Shown in pieces: positions 25,856 to 34,506 of a DNA stretch of 64,000 bases. The stretch covers positions 1 to 64,000 of the forward strand of contig CAKTYU010000001.1 in NCBI GenBank assembly GCA_934633985.1, given 5' to 3'. The translations under genes and the position numbers were made by a program. The DNA is from an uncultured Clostridia bacterium (GTDB lineage: Bacteria; Bacillota; Clostridia; Christensenellales; CAG-138). The notes under the pieces were generated by a model. The model made no database searches. It was given only the letters and a program-made list of their open reading frames with translations, and had not been told where the DNA came from. Every line of letters begins with the position of its first letter. The stretch's first letter is position 1.

Positions 25856-26443
25856 TTACGGCACGTATAGCTGCTCAAGCCCCGTCACCATTCCGGATAA
25901 GGTGGTCACGCTTGCCAGCAGGGAATTGCCGTCCTCCTCCATCATACGCATATAGGCGAGGAACTTCTCCGCCGTCAGGAGTATATGCTCATTCCAGGGC
26001 TCATCGCTTTCCCAGTCTAACAGCGCGAACACCGCGTTGGAATCCTTGAGCACCGTAGCGGTGTGGAAAACCTCCTCGTTCGGGCATACCACAATGCCCT
26101 CGCTTGCGAAAAAGTCATCATAAGTAAGGCCGTAAAGCTCCATGCTCTCCTCGATGTCCTCATCGGAAAGGCTGAACACGGGGCGAAGCTTGAGCTCAAA
26201 GGCGTCCTCGTCCTCACCGTAAAGGCTTACGAGATACAGCGCCCCCTCCTCGGTATAAGTCTCCGGCTCGGGCTCGGGTTCTGTTGCCGGCTTTGGCTCC
26301 GCCGCAGGCTTACCGAGGGGCCGCATGGTGGGGCGGGGGGTGGATACGCTTATGCTGCTTGCCAGCGCATCCGCAAGGTCGTTGTTCCTCGCGCAGCCGC
26401 AAAGAAGCATCGCGCACAGCGCAAGCAGCACTACCCGCCTCAT
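25856..26443 (-). CDS. Lipoprotein of unknown function
   Basis: 195 residues. The signal peptide ends in LLCGC, giving a lipidated Cys near residue 17. A Pro/Glu-rich linker (about 38-64) is followed by an acidic domain with YLVSLYGEDEDAFELKLRP and FFASEGIVVCPNEE. The start overlaps the previous lipoprotein gene by 4 bases, so the two are translated together. I do not recognise the globular part. Confidence 0.72.
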   Translation of the reverse strand: MRRVVLLALCAMLLCGCARNNDLADALASSISVSTPRPTMRPLGKPAAEPKPATEPEPEPETYTEEGALYLVSLYGEDEDAFELKLRPVFSLSDEDIEESMELYGLTYDDFFASEGIVVCPNEEVFHTATVLKDSNAVFALLDWESDEPWNEHILLTAEKFLAYMRMMEEDGNSLLASVTTLSGMVTGLEQLYVP

Positions 26444-27216
26444 GCCCAGGGATCCTCTTCGGCGGGGACGCGAATGCCTGTGAGTATGCTGGAATACTCC
26501 CAGAGATACCAGTTGCCCCCCTTCTGCCTGAGCTTGATGGGCCGGGCAGCGTCTGCGCCCGCCGTCTTTAAAAACAGCCTCATGTACCCCTCCTCGCAGT
26601 CCTGGGGCCGCTGGTCGGGGTAGAAGTTTAAAACATACGGCTGGGTTGGCCCGTAGCCGTTCTCCGGGGTGGCCCCGTCGAAGTAGGCCAGAGGCAGGTA
26701 TTTTTTATCTCTCAGCCTGTCCCGTATGAACTGTGAGTCTATGCCCGTCATGGGCCGGGGGCCCCGCAGCATGTCTATGGCCTTTTCTCCCGCCGCCTTG
26801 TCCTTTGTGTAAAGGTTCAGCGCCAGCAAAAACAGGGCGCAGGTATTCTCGGGCTTTGTAAGGTCATTGCACAGCGCGCTGAACTCCTCCAGTGTGTCGG
26901 GCAGTCTGTCAAAGGTTATCTGCATATCTTTTCCCTCCATGGTTATGGGGTCTTCCGCCGGCGGCTCGGCCTGCTCTGCCGCGGCAGCCCCGGTCTGATC
27001 CGGTTCCGGCTCGGCCTGATCGGTCACAACGGGCTGATCCTGCCGGGTCTGAGCCTCCGGCAGGGCTATCTCGTCCAGCCTTTTGCCTCTTTCCGGCAGG
27101 GCCTGTTCAGCCGGGCTCTGGATTTTTGACGGCATATCGAACGCCTCCGGAGCCTTGGAACAGCCCGCGGCGCTTAGCGTCAGCGCCGCCAGCAGCAGTG
27201 AAACTATTCTTTTCAT
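26440..27216 (-). CDS. Lipoprotein of unknown function, possibly DUF6935
   Basis: 258 residues. Lipobox SAAGC with Cys at 19, a long Pro/Glu/Gln-rich linker to about residue 95, then a globular domain (ITFDRLPDTLEEFSALCNDL, YGPTQPYVLNFYPDQRPQD, YMRLFLKTAGADAARPIKLRQ). This pattern resembles the DUF6935 lipoproteins of Firmicutes as I remember them. It directly abuts the AIM24-like gene with no spacer and overlaps the next lipoprotein gene, indicating a tightly coupled unit. Confidence 0.72.
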   Translation of the reverse strand: MKRIVSLLLAALTLSAAGCSKAPEAFDMPSKIQSPAEQALPERGKRLDEIALPEAQTRQDQPVVTDQAEPEPDQTGAAAAEQAEPPAEDPITMEGKDMQITFDRLPDTLEEFSALCNDLTKPENTCALFLLALNLYTKDKAAGEKAIDMLRGPRPMTGIDSQFIRDRLRDKKYLPLAYFDGATPENGYGPTQPYVLNFYPDQRPQDCEEGYMRLFLKTAGADAARPIKLRQKGGNWYLWEYSSILTGIRVPAEEDPWA

Positions 27217-27894
27217 TTATTTTTTATTGGGTATATAGGGTATTATCTGCCGCGCCAGCCTGCCTATGGTCATGGTCTGAAGGTGTACCTTGCCGGGGCC
27301 GGTTATTACGGTATCGAACAGGCCCTCGCCGCCGAATATCATGTTCTTCACACCCTTGACCATCTGCACGTCCATGGAGCAGGTCTCGTCCATTACCGCC
27401 AGCACGCCGGTATCGCATACCAGCCTTTCGCCGGGGGCGAGATCGTAATCCTGGCAGTAGCCGTCCACCTCAAGGAACACGAGGCCGGGGCCCGTTACCT
27501 TCTGCATTATAAAGCCCTCGCCGCCCACAAGGCCCGCGCCCAGCTTCTTCTGGAAGAACATGGAAAGCTCAACGCCGTATGTGGCGCAGAGGAAGGCGTG
27601 CTTCTGGCAGATTATGCTCTGGCCGGGGCCAAGCTCCCGCGCTACTATCCTTCCGGGGAAGGAGGAGGAGAAGGCTATCTCCGCCGGCTCCTGAGCGGTG
27701 TAGAGGTTCATAAAGAGGCTCTCACCCATGAGCATCCGCCCGAGCGCCTTGCCCGCACCGCCGAGGGTGGTGACCGTGGAATCCACAGCGCCCCTCGACC
27801 ACGTCCTGCCGCCCGCCTCGCTTATCATGGTCTCGCCGGGGTTGAGGTTGATTATTACGGCGGGTAAGCTGCCGCCTTCCAGTCTGTACTGCAT
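27217..27894 (-). CDS. AIM24/TIGR00266-family protein
   Basis: 225 residues with the family's beta-solenoid pattern: GETMISEAGGRTWSRG near the start, GLVFLEVDGYCQDYDLAPGE, ERLVCDTGVLAVMDETCS and the C-terminal FDTVITGPGKVHLQTM. Bacterial members are cytoplasmic and poorly understood; the name comes from a mitochondrial protein needed for inner-membrane organisation. Here it sits between lipoprotein genes, which suggests an envelope-related role. No signal peptide is seen. Confidence 0.85.
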   Translation of the reverse strand: MQYRLEGGSLPAVIINLNPGETMISEAGGRTWSRGAVDSTVTTLGGAGKALGRMLMGESLFMNLYTAQEPAEIAFSSSFPGRIVARELGPGQSIICQKHAFLCATYGVELSMFFQKKLGAGLVGGEGFIMQKVTGPGLVFLEVDGYCQDYDLAPGERLVCDTGVLAVMDETCSMDVQMVKGVKNMIFGGEGLFDTVITGPGKVHLQTMTIGRLARQIIPYIPNKK

Positions 27895-27940
27895 ATATTT
27901 TTCCTCCCTGTTTTTTTGATTTATTTGGTTTTACCTTTGC

Positions 27941-28942
27941 CTATTGCGCGTTAAGGTCCACCTTGAACAGCTTGGCTATCTCCTCGAGGCTCTTGCCCTT
28001 GTAGAATTCTACGCCGTCCTTGTCGATGTAGGGGTAGTCGTTTTCATAGTCCCACTTCGCGCCCGGCCTCCTGAGGCAGCCCAGCAGCTTGAGCACGTTG
28101 CCCTCGCCGTCGTCGGCTATGCCTATCACCCAGAGCCTGTCATACTCCGCCTCGTACTCCACAAGGCTGCCCTCCGCCAGGGGCTGATCCATGAACCTGC
28201 CGCCTATCTTGAAGTAGCGGTAGCTGTCGTCCTGATATTCCGTTGCGGAGGTTATCTTGAAGTTGTACTGGTTTGCCCCGTCAAAGGCCGCGCCCACGAA
28301 GGGCTTCAGCTCGCCCGCGTCCTCATCATAGGTTATCCTCGCCAGTATCTCGCACTGGTTGCGGTTGTTCGCCTCGTATACGCCGGTGCAGTCATAGTAT
28401 TCCGCCATGCCGTGCCAGTCCCCGAGGAAGTCGTTTATAAACTCCATGTCGGGCTGGCTGTCGGGGGCGGCTGCCTGCTCCTCGTCCTTCTTGCCGAAGG
28501 AGGCGAAATCGCCCTTGCTTTTGCCCTCCTCCGCGGCCTCGCTCTCATATACCATTATCAGCGAATTGCCGGGGAAGGTGAGGGTTATCCTGCCGCCCTC
28601 CAGCGCGTAGTCCAGCTCCGCGCCGCCCTCTATCTTGACCTTGCCCGCCTTTTCGTCCACCTTTATGGCGTTGGTCTGGGAGCCGGTATAGTTTATCTCG
28701 CCCGTGCCGTCGGCGTTGATCTTCAGGAACATGCCCTCCGCCATGCCGCCCGCTTCAAGCTGGCTGCGTGTGAGGGTGGTCCCCGCTGTGGTCATGGAGT
28801 ATACCTCGTACTCTCCGGCCGCCGCCCAGGAGGCGGGGGAGGCTTCCCCGCCGTCCTTGGGCTTGCCCTTGCCGCAGCCAGCCATGGGAAGTACCATGGC
28901 TGCCGCCAGCAGGAGCGCCGTAAACAGCTTTATCCTTTTCAT
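27941..28942 (-). CDS. Lipoprotein of unknown function
   Basis: 333 residues. Lipobox LPMAGC with Cys at about 23. Two parts are visible. Residues 45-140 resemble a small lipocalin-like or DUF-type beta domain (EYEVYSMTTAGTTLTRSQL, LYMVYESE-type strand). A second beta-rich region, residues 165-310, holds FLGDWHGMAEYYDCTG and YRYFKIGGRFMDQPLAEGS. The FLGDWHG segment recurs as WNGAWYGSF in the neighbouring zinc-ribbon protein, so the two may share a domain. Gaps of 19 and 46 bases place it in one operon with both neighbours. Confidence 0.72.
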   Translation of the reverse strand: MKRIKLFTALLLAAAMVLPMAGCGKGKPKDGGEASPASWAAAGEYEVYSMTTAGTTLTRSQLEAGGMAEGMFLKINADGTGEINYTGSQTNAIKVDEKAGKVKIEGGAELDYALEGGRITLTFPGNSLIMVYESEAAEEGKSKGDFASFGKKDEEQAAAPDSQPDMEFINDFLGDWHGMAEYYDCTGVYEANNRNQCEILARITYDEDAGELKPFVGAAFDGANQYNFKITSATEYQDDSYRYFKIGGRFMDQPLAEGSLVEYEAEYDRLWVIGIADDGEGNVLKLLGCLRRPGAKWDYENDYPYIDKDGVEFYKGKSLEEIAKLFKVDLNAQ

Positions 28943-28961
28943 AGGCCCGCGCTCCGTTTTG

Positions 28962-30914
28962 TTACTTGAAGGAGATGCTGTTGAGGACCGCGTCGCCCTC
29001 GCTGCCCGCTCCTATGTCCACCTTGGATATCTTTATGGAGAGCCAGCCGCCGCCCGGCACCTCGCCGTAGTACTCCGTCCACTGCATTCCCACATTCTTG
29101 TAGGAGCGCGCCTTGAGCTCCACGCCGCCTATGGTGCGGGTGCCCTCGTCCTTGAGGTTCTCATAGTTCTTCTCGTAGTAATTGAGCTTGTCGCTGCTGG
29201 GGTAGATGTCAAACTGTATGCGGGGGTCGCCGGAGAACAGATGCTCCGGGTCGTCCACGTTGTAGAGGTACATGGTGGTGAGCTCGTGGCTGAGCTTCCA
29301 GCCGCTGGCGGGGAGCGTCACGGAAACGTCAATCGATGCATCCTTGGAGTAGTCGCTTACGGTCTCCGTGATGGTGCCGCTGTCAAAGCCCTCGGCGGGG
29401 GCGGCGCTCTGCGCCGGAGTCTCGGTGGTATTTTCTACGGGGGCCTCCGCCGTGGCGCCCTGCGCCCCTGCGCCTGCGTAGCCTATCGGGGCCGCGCCCA
29501 TAGGCGGCTCCTCGCCCGCAGCTATGAGGTCGTTATAATTGTCCATGGCGGGGGGCAGGAGGTTGTAGCCGTCGGCTATCTCCTTATCCCAGCTTGCGCC
29601 CCAGGGCTTTATGAATACCATGAACTCCATGTAGTATTCGTCCTGCTCGAAGGTGTCGCCCATGCAGTACTGGTCGGTGTAATCCTGCCGGGGCAGAAGC
29701 ATCCAGTTGTATACGCTGTCCAGATCCTGGCCGAGCATCTCGACGGAGGTGGCGGTGAGGCTCGTCTCCGTCGCCTCGCACTCGCCCGCCGCCGCAGGCG
29801 CATCGTAGTCGTTGAATACATAGAGGTCGAAGGTGCCCTTGTTGTCGGTGTCCAGGTTTATGACCATCAGCGCGTCGTATACCGCGCCGTCGGAAAGGTA
29901 ATCGAAGTTCTTCTGCTCCACCACCTGGAAGCTGCCGTACCATGCGCCGTTCCACTTCCTCTGGGCCGCGGTGTATCCGTCCTCGCCTATCTCGCCGTCG
30001 CTGCCGGTCATGCCGTTGCCGTCCAGCATATTATCGCTGAAGCCGCCCTCCTTCTGGAAGGTGAGGTTGACGCCCATATCCATTACGTCCTGTAGCACCA
30101 GCACGCCGCGGTTAAGGGTGCCCTCACAGTCGAGGCCCTTGCCCTTTATCCTTATGTCGCTGCCGTCCAGCGTCCATTTTATGTTGTACTGCTCGCCGTC
30201 TATGGTGAACACGCACTTATCCTTGGCCTTCAGCTCTATGGATACGCCGCCCTCCCATACGTCCGCAACATCCATCTCTATGCCGAACATCTCGGCGGTG
30301 GTGGCGTTGTATACGCCCAGGTTGGGGTCAAACGCATTCTTTACAGCGCCGGTGCAGCCCCTTATAAGCAGCACTATGAGCAGCAGGAACACCAGCACCG
30401 CGCCGCCGATTATAAAGGGAGCCTTGCTCTTGCCGGACTTGGCCTTGGGCGCCCTTGGGGCCTTGGGGGTCTTACTGGCCTTTGCGCCGGGGGCATAGGC
30501 GCTTCCGGCGGTGTTGGCGTTATAGCTGTATCCGCCGCCCTGTGTGGGGGGAGTATATCCGCCCTGTGTGGGGGGAGTATATCCGCCCTGTGTGGGGGGA
30601 GTATATCCGCCCTGTGTTGGGGGAGTGTAGCCGCCCTGTGTTGGGGGAGTGTAGCCGCCCTGCGTTGGGGGAGTGTAGCTGCCCTGTGCAGGCGGGGTGT
30701 AGCTCTGCTGTGTGGGCCGGTCGGGTGCGGTGTATTCCATGGGCGCATCCACCGAGTCGGGGTGTATCGCGGGCTCCGCCGGCGCTTCGGGGGTGTACTT
30801 CTTTTCCGGCTCCGCCGGCGTTGCCGGCGCGCTTGCCGCAATAGCCGCTCCGCACTCTGTGCAGAATCTGGAACCGTCGGGCAGCTTGGCGCCGCAGTTG
30901 GTGCAAAATGCCAT
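28962..30914 (-). CDS. Zinc-ribbon membrane protein with YTPPTQGG repeats
   Basis: 650 residues. An N-terminal zinc ribbon (FCTNCGAKLPDGSRFCTECG, residues 3-22) is followed by seven tandem 8-residue YTPPTQGG-type repeats (72-127), a basic Lys/Pro linker and one TM helix near 165-186 (IIGGAVLVFLLLIVLLI). A large extracellular part follows (LGVYNATTAEMFGIEMDVA, WNGAWYGSFQVVEQ, then a C-terminal VSVTLPASGWKL domain). The topology is ribbon and repeats inside, beta domains outside. It leads the minus-strand cluster and is the best candidate for its organising membrane protein; the function is unknown. Confidence 0.78.
   Translation of the reverse strand: MAFCTNCGAKLPDGSRFCTECGAAIAASAPATPAEPEKKYTPEAPAEPAIHPDSVDAPMEYTAPDRPTQQSYTPPAQGSYTPPTQGGYTPPTQGGYTPPTQGGYTPPTQGGYTPPTQGGYTPPTQGGGYSYNANTAGSAYAPGAKASKTPKAPRAPKAKSGKSKAPFIIGGAVLVFLLLIVLLIRGCTGAVKNAFDPNLGVYNATTAEMFGIEMDVADVWEGGVSIELKAKDKCVFTIDGEQYNIKWTLDGSDIRIKGKGLDCEGTLNRGVLVLQDVMDMGVNLTFQKEGGFSDNMLDGNGMTGSDGEIGEDGYTAAQRKWNGAWYGSFQVVEQKNFDYLSDGAVYDALMVINLDTDNKGTFDLYVFNDYDAPAAAGECEATETSLTATSVEMLGQDLDSVYNWMLLPRQDYTDQYCMGDTFEQDEYYMEFMVFIKPWGASWDKEIADGYNLLPPAMDNYNDLIAAGEEPPMGAAPIGYAGAGAQGATAEAPVENTTETPAQSAAPAEGFDSGTITETVSDYSKDASIDVSVTLPASGWKLSHELTTMYLYNVDDPEHLFSGDPRIQFDIYPSSDKLNYYEKNYENLKDEGTRTIGGVELKARSYKNVGMQWTEYYGEVPGGGWLSIKISKVDIGAGSEGDAVLNSISFK
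30534..30701. repeat. Seven 24-base tandem repeats encoding YTPPTQGG
   Basis: Seven in-frame units of 24 bases. The three at the 30534 end are nearly identical, the middle ones differ by a few bases, and the unit nearest 30701 is the most diverged. Unit length is a multiple of three, so expansion or contraction keeps the frame. Confidence 0.9.
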
Positions 30915-31018
30915 TTTATTTTCCCTCCTTGAATAGATTGTCGAAAAATGTCCTGAGTCTTACTTCACACAAAAAATGGGACATTGATTTGTATCTGTAT
31001 ATTGTCGCACAGCCGCGC

Positions 31019-31048
31019 AAAAAAAGCCCCGTACAAAAGTACGGGGTT
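31019..31048 (-). terminator. Terminator of the sensor-kinase-regulator operon
   Basis: On the minus strand CCCCGTAC (31046-31039), a 4-base loop and GTACGGGG (31034-31027) form an 8-bp stem followed by C and a run of seven T. It lies 25 bases after the LuxR-type regulator stop. Confidence 0.88.
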
Positions 31049-31072
31049 CAGGCCCTGTTCATAATTATTTTA

Positions 31073-31702
31073 TTATTTTTCGTTCAGCTCCACCACCAGC
31101 TTGGCCTCGCTTGCGGCTATGGCGAGCTGGAGCTTGTTTTCCAGATTGGTCTTTTGCAGCATGTTGGAGACATGGTACTTCACCGTCGTCACCTCTATAC
31201 CCAGCGCCCCGGCGATAGCCCCATACGACATACCTCTCACCAGGCAGCGCAGCACCTTCATCTCGGCGTTGGTAAATTCCGTGCTCCTGGCCGTGCCAAC
31301 CTCCACCACCGGCGGCGCGTCCGGGAACACGCGCTCCCCGGCGACGGTGCGCCGCACCACCTCCATCAGCAGCCCCTCGTCGGTGTCCTTATACCACAAG
31401 CTGTCAGCCCCCGCCTCACGGGCCCGCCGCAGCACCTCGCAGTCCACGAGGGAGGTCACCACCACTATCCTTATCTCCGGGTGCCCGGCCTTTATCCTCT
31501 CCACGGCGGCGAGGCCGTTTTCCCGCCGCTCCGTCTGCACGTCCATGAGTATCAGGTCTATGCCGCCCGCGTCGCATATATCCGCAGCCCTGTCCGCCCC
31601 GGGTATGGAGCAGCGCAGCGCATAGCCCTCCTCCTTCTTGACGTAGCTTTCCAATATGCTCCTTACCAGCTTTTGATCCTCGACTATCATAACGTTTATC
31701 AT
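31073..31702 (-). CDS. NarL/LuxR-type response regulator
   Basis: 209 residues from the ATG at 31702. The receiver domain has VEDQ at 7-10, phospho-acceptor Asp54 (DLILMDVQ) and VVVTS. The C-terminal LuxR HTH (about 140-200) reads FTNAEMKVLRCLVRGMSYGA and VTTVKYHVSNMLQKT. The start overlaps the kinase stop by 4 bases (ATGA). It is the output of the three-gene sensor operon; its targets are unknown, but the neighbouring envelope cluster is a candidate by position. Confidence 0.92.
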   Translation of the reverse strand: MINVMIVEDQKLVRSILESYVKKEEGYALRCSIPGADRAADICDAGGIDLILMDVQTERRENGLAAVERIKAGHPEIRIVVVTSLVDCEVLRRAREAGADSLWYKDTDEGLLMEVVRRTVAGERVFPDAPPVVEVGTARSTEFTNAEMKVLRCLVRGMSYGAIAGALGIEVTTVKYHVSNMLQKTNLENKLQLAIAASEAKLVVELNEK

Positions 31703-32652
31703 CGCCTGTGCTCCTCCCCGTATGGCAGAAACGCGCTGAGCGCAAAGTTTGGCCTGCTCCTTATCCTCATTACGCCTCCGGCGTTCTCTATGCGCCGCCT
31801 CAGCGCGGAAAGCCCGCCGCCCTCGGTTATATCTCCCTCCGGCGGCCTGCCGTCGTTGGTTATGTGTATGGTGCAGCCGCCCTTGCGGGGCGCGAAGCGG
31901 GCGAATACCCGCCTGCCTCCGGCGTGGCGTATGCAGTTGGAGGTGCATTCCCTTACGGCGAGGGCGAATATGTGCCGCAGGTCCGCGTCCTCCGGCGCGT
32001 CCCCCTCCAATATCACCTCCGCGCCTAACTCCGCAGCCCGCGCCTTGGCGTATTCCATCGCGTCCTCCGGCTCGCCCATGCTGTTCGCCCGGCAAAGCAG
32101 CTCTATGGCGCTCTCCCATGCCTCCGCACTCTCGCGTATGGCCTCCATGCTTTCGCCCTGCCGCAGCGCCCGCCGCGCAAGCAGTATGGTATGGCCTATA
32201 TCGTCGTGTATGCGGAGCTTCATGGCCAGCGTCTCCTCCTCCCGCACTATCTCCGGCATACTGTCGTAAAGCCGCTTCAGCCGCGAATTTGCGTTCTCCA
32301 AGCGGGCGTTTTCCTTTTGAAGCTCCTGCTGGAGCGTGACCAGCCGCGTAACGTCAGAGGCGGTGACCTCGGTGAGCCTGCCGCCGCTTTTGTCGGTTAT
32401 CTGCCTTTGGGCAAAGCGAAGCACCGTGCCGTCCGGGAACCTGTATACACCCATTCCGGCATACAGCCGCTCCGTCGCCCCCGGCGGCGCGTCCAGCGCG
32501 CGGCGAAGCTCCTCGAGGCTCTGTACGCCGCTGCCCAGCAGCGCCGCGCTGACGTTCAGCATCCTTCGGTTTATCAGCCGCACCACGCCCCGCTCGTCAA
32601 AAAAGCAGACCGCCACCGGCAGGTTGTCAAAGCTTTCCTTTATAGGGTCCAT
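31699..32652 (-). CDS. Soluble PAS-GHKL sensor histidine kinase
   Basis: 317 residues from the ATG at 32652, behind GGAGGGAGGG. Residues 5-105 look like a PAS domain (LPVAVCFFDERGVVRLINRRM). A coiled coil (105-145) leads to the HisKA_3-type motif IHDDIGH with His149. The ATPase domain has an N-box VRECTSNCIRHAG near 234-246 and a G-box near 285. No TM helix, so it is cytoplasmic. It overlaps the 7TM gene by 13 bases, so it probably takes its signal from that membrane protein (inference). Confidence 0.88.
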   Translation of the reverse strand: MDPIKESFDNLPVAVCFFDERGVVRLINRRMLNVSAALLGSGVQSLEELRRALDAPPGATERLYAGMGVYRFPDGTVLRFAQRQITDKSGGRLTEVTASDVTRLVTLQQELQKENARLENANSRLKRLYDSMPEIVREEETLAMKLRIHDDIGHTILLARRALRQGESMEAIRESAEAWESAIELLCRANSMGEPEDAMEYAKARAAELGAEVILEGDAPEDADLRHIFALAVRECTSNCIRHAGGRRVFARFAPRKGGCTIHITNDGRPPEGDITEGGGLSALRRRIENAGGVMRIRSRPNFALSAFLPYGEEHRR

Positions 32653-34331
32653 TCTCCGCCCTCCCTCCTGATGCTGAGCGAAGCGTGCCATATCCCGTCC
32701 TCGTCCCGCTCCGTGCAGGCATCGGGGAAATCGCAAAGCAGCGCTCCCATATCATCGCAGCAGAGCGCGGCCCCGAGGCTTATGCTGTCCGGCGCTTCCC
32801 CCGCGTAAAACAGCATGGAGGAGAGCGAGGAAAGCCCCGCCTCCACCGCGGCCTCGAAAAAGTCGTATATCCTGTTCCCGTCCTCCGCGGCAAGCAGCCC
32901 ATCTATCTCGGCGTTCACCGCGCAGGCTATGCCGCACAGGCCCAGCGCCGCGGCGGACTCATCAAGGCATAGCCTTACCTCCGCCGCGTCCAGCACGCCC
33001 TGCTGCCGCCCCGCGAAGATGAGGTTGCTGCGCCGCTTTACGTATGTGCCTATCACCACTATGCGCCCCAGCAGCCGCCGCGCCTCCATGGTGTCCTCGG
33101 TTTCGCGCAGCTTGGATAGGAGCTCACGCAGCAGCGCCGTCTGCTTCTCGGTCTGCCTTTCCACCATGTCGTAGAGACGGTTTTCCTCGGCCACCTTGAG
33201 CCAGTATGAGCGCTGCTCCGCCTCGGTCTTGAGCGCGTCGCCGGTGTCCTTCAGCTCGTCCTGGACCGTCTGCAATTCATCCAGCACGCCCTGCAATTCG
33301 GAGATATCCTCCTGCCAGAATACATAGCCGGAGCTTATCTCCCGGCCGTTGAGCAGTGTATTTTTGTCTATCTGCACCGGCCCCTCCAGCGCCTGCTCCA
33401 GCTTTTCGCGGCTCAGGGGCAGCGCGGAGGCGGAGGAGTACCTCACCCGAAACCGCCTGTCGGTTATCTGCGCCCCTATGGTGGTAGTGCCGAAGAACTC
33501 CTCATAGCCGGTGTTGGACTGTATCAGCCCGCAGCGAATGCAGCCTTCCAACGCTGCCATAATAGCCAGACACTGGAACACAGTCATATCCCCGGCTATA
33601 AGGCGAAGCCATTTCACATCGCTTACATAAAGGGCGGTGTATACAAACGACAGCACCACAGGCAGTATGGGCAGCCACTGGATACGGCTTTTTGGCCTGC
33701 GGCATTTTTCAATCATCACAATAATAGTCCCTGCGGCGCAGACCGCCGTCCAGGCCACTACGGCAAAATACCCGATAGAGTGCGCCGCATTGCCGCCAGT
33801 CCATATCTCGGCGTCGGCCGGAAACGCAAAAACCAGCTGATGCCGGTCGTTGGTCAGCACCATCGCCATAAACGCGAATGTGGGTATATACAGAAGCCGC
33901 GTCCAGCCCGGCAGCTTGTAGTTTTCCGGCCTGCCCAGCGACACGGCTATAAACACCGCCAGCAGGGGTATTAGCAGCATGGGTATATAGTAGCTGTACC
34001 AGAGCCTTCGCCCTATGGCTGCGGGCAGGTCAAATTCAAACTTTACCGTGCGCTCCGCCAGCCAAAGCAGCATGAGCAGCGCCACGGCTATGAGATAGCG
34101 CCGCGCTTGCGGCTGGATTATGCGCCTGTGCAGCGACGCGCCCCATGCCGCCGTAAGCCCCATGTATATGCCGGAGCGCACCGCGGCGCTGAGCGCGGGG
34201 TTCCCCACGTTCAGCATACGCGCCGCTATTGCGCACAGTATGAGCAGCGCCACGGTGCAGCACACCGCTATATCCTTTTTTTTCAGCTTCGGGGGCCGCG
34301 CTGTGCCGCCCTCCGCATACCTGTCCCTCAT
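32640..34331 (-). CDS. 7TM sensor-like protein with degenerate kinase region
   Basis: 563 residues from the ATG at 34331, with AAGGG 8-9 bases upstream. The first 240 residues hold about seven TM helices in the style of the 7TM N-terminal region of some histidine kinases. A PAS-like part (about 250-330, ITDRRFRVRYSSASAL) and a long coiled coil (330-400) follow. Last comes a region in the position of the phosphotransfer and ATPase domains. It has RLYDMVERQTEKQTALLREL but no conserved acceptor His, N-box or GxG box that I can see. It is probably a signal-receiving pseudo-kinase paired with the next gene's active kinase. Confidence 0.75.
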   Translation of the reverse strand: MRDRYAEGGTARPPKLKKKDIAVCCTVALLILCAIAARMLNVGNPALSAAVRSGIYMGLTAAWGASLHRRIIQPQARRYLIAVALLMLLWLAERTVKFEFDLPAAIGRRLWYSYYIPMLLIPLLAVFIAVSLGRPENYKLPGWTRLLYIPTFAFMAMVLTNDRHQLVFAFPADAEIWTGGNAAHSIGYFAVVAWTAVCAAGTIIVMIEKCRRPKSRIQWLPILPVVLSFVYTALYVSDVKWLRLIAGDMTVFQCLAIMAALEGCIRCGLIQSNTGYEEFFGTTTIGAQITDRRFRVRYSSASALPLSREKLEQALEGPVQIDKNTLLNGREISSGYVFWQEDISELQGVLDELQTVQDELKDTGDALKTEAEQRSYWLKVAEENRLYDMVERQTEKQTALLRELLSKLRETEDTMEARRLLGRIVVIGTYVKRRSNLIFAGRQQGVLDAAEVRLCLDESAAALGLCGIACAVNAEIDGLLAAEDGNRIYDFFEAAVEAGLSSLSSMLFYAGEAPDSISLGAALCCDDMGALLCDFPDACTERDEDGIWHASLSIRREGGEWTL

Positions 34332-34359
34332 CGGCAAAAGCCCTTTTTAAATTTTGCTT

Positions 34360-34387
34360 ATTTTAATATAATACCATCACTTGACAA
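34360..34387 (-). promoter_or_regulatory. Promoter of the 7TM sensor operon
   Basis: On the minus strand TTGTCA (34387-34382) is 16 bases from TAAAAT (34365-34360), 28 bases upstream of the start codon. Confidence 0.5.
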
Positions 34388-34426
34388 GGGCACACAAGGG
34401 CTTGGGGGATTATCCACAGATATGCT

Positions 34427-34454
34427 AAAAGCCCGGCCGGCGCCGGACTTTTTT
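34427..34454 (-). terminator. ATP synthase operon terminator
   Basis: On the minus strand AAAAGTCCGGC pairs with GCCGGGCTTTT (one G-U) around a 3-4 base loop, with A and T runs on the two sides. It lies about 50 bases after the atpC stop. Confidence 0.75.
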
Positions 34455-34506
34455 GATAGATCGATGCTATGCTGTGCCGGGAAATGATCGTTGCGGGGCT
34501 GGGCTG

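Noticed and set aside
28704..30095. Long plus-strand open frame of 463 codons opposite the zinc-ribbon and lipoprotein genes
   Set aside because: It is the complement of GC-rich coding DNA, has low-complexity Val/Ala/Tyr composition and no ribosome site; the minus-strand genes have clear signal peptides and coupling.
30534..30701. Possible CRISPR-like array
   Set aside because: Units are contiguous with no spacers and lie in frame inside a gene; it is a coding minisatellite.
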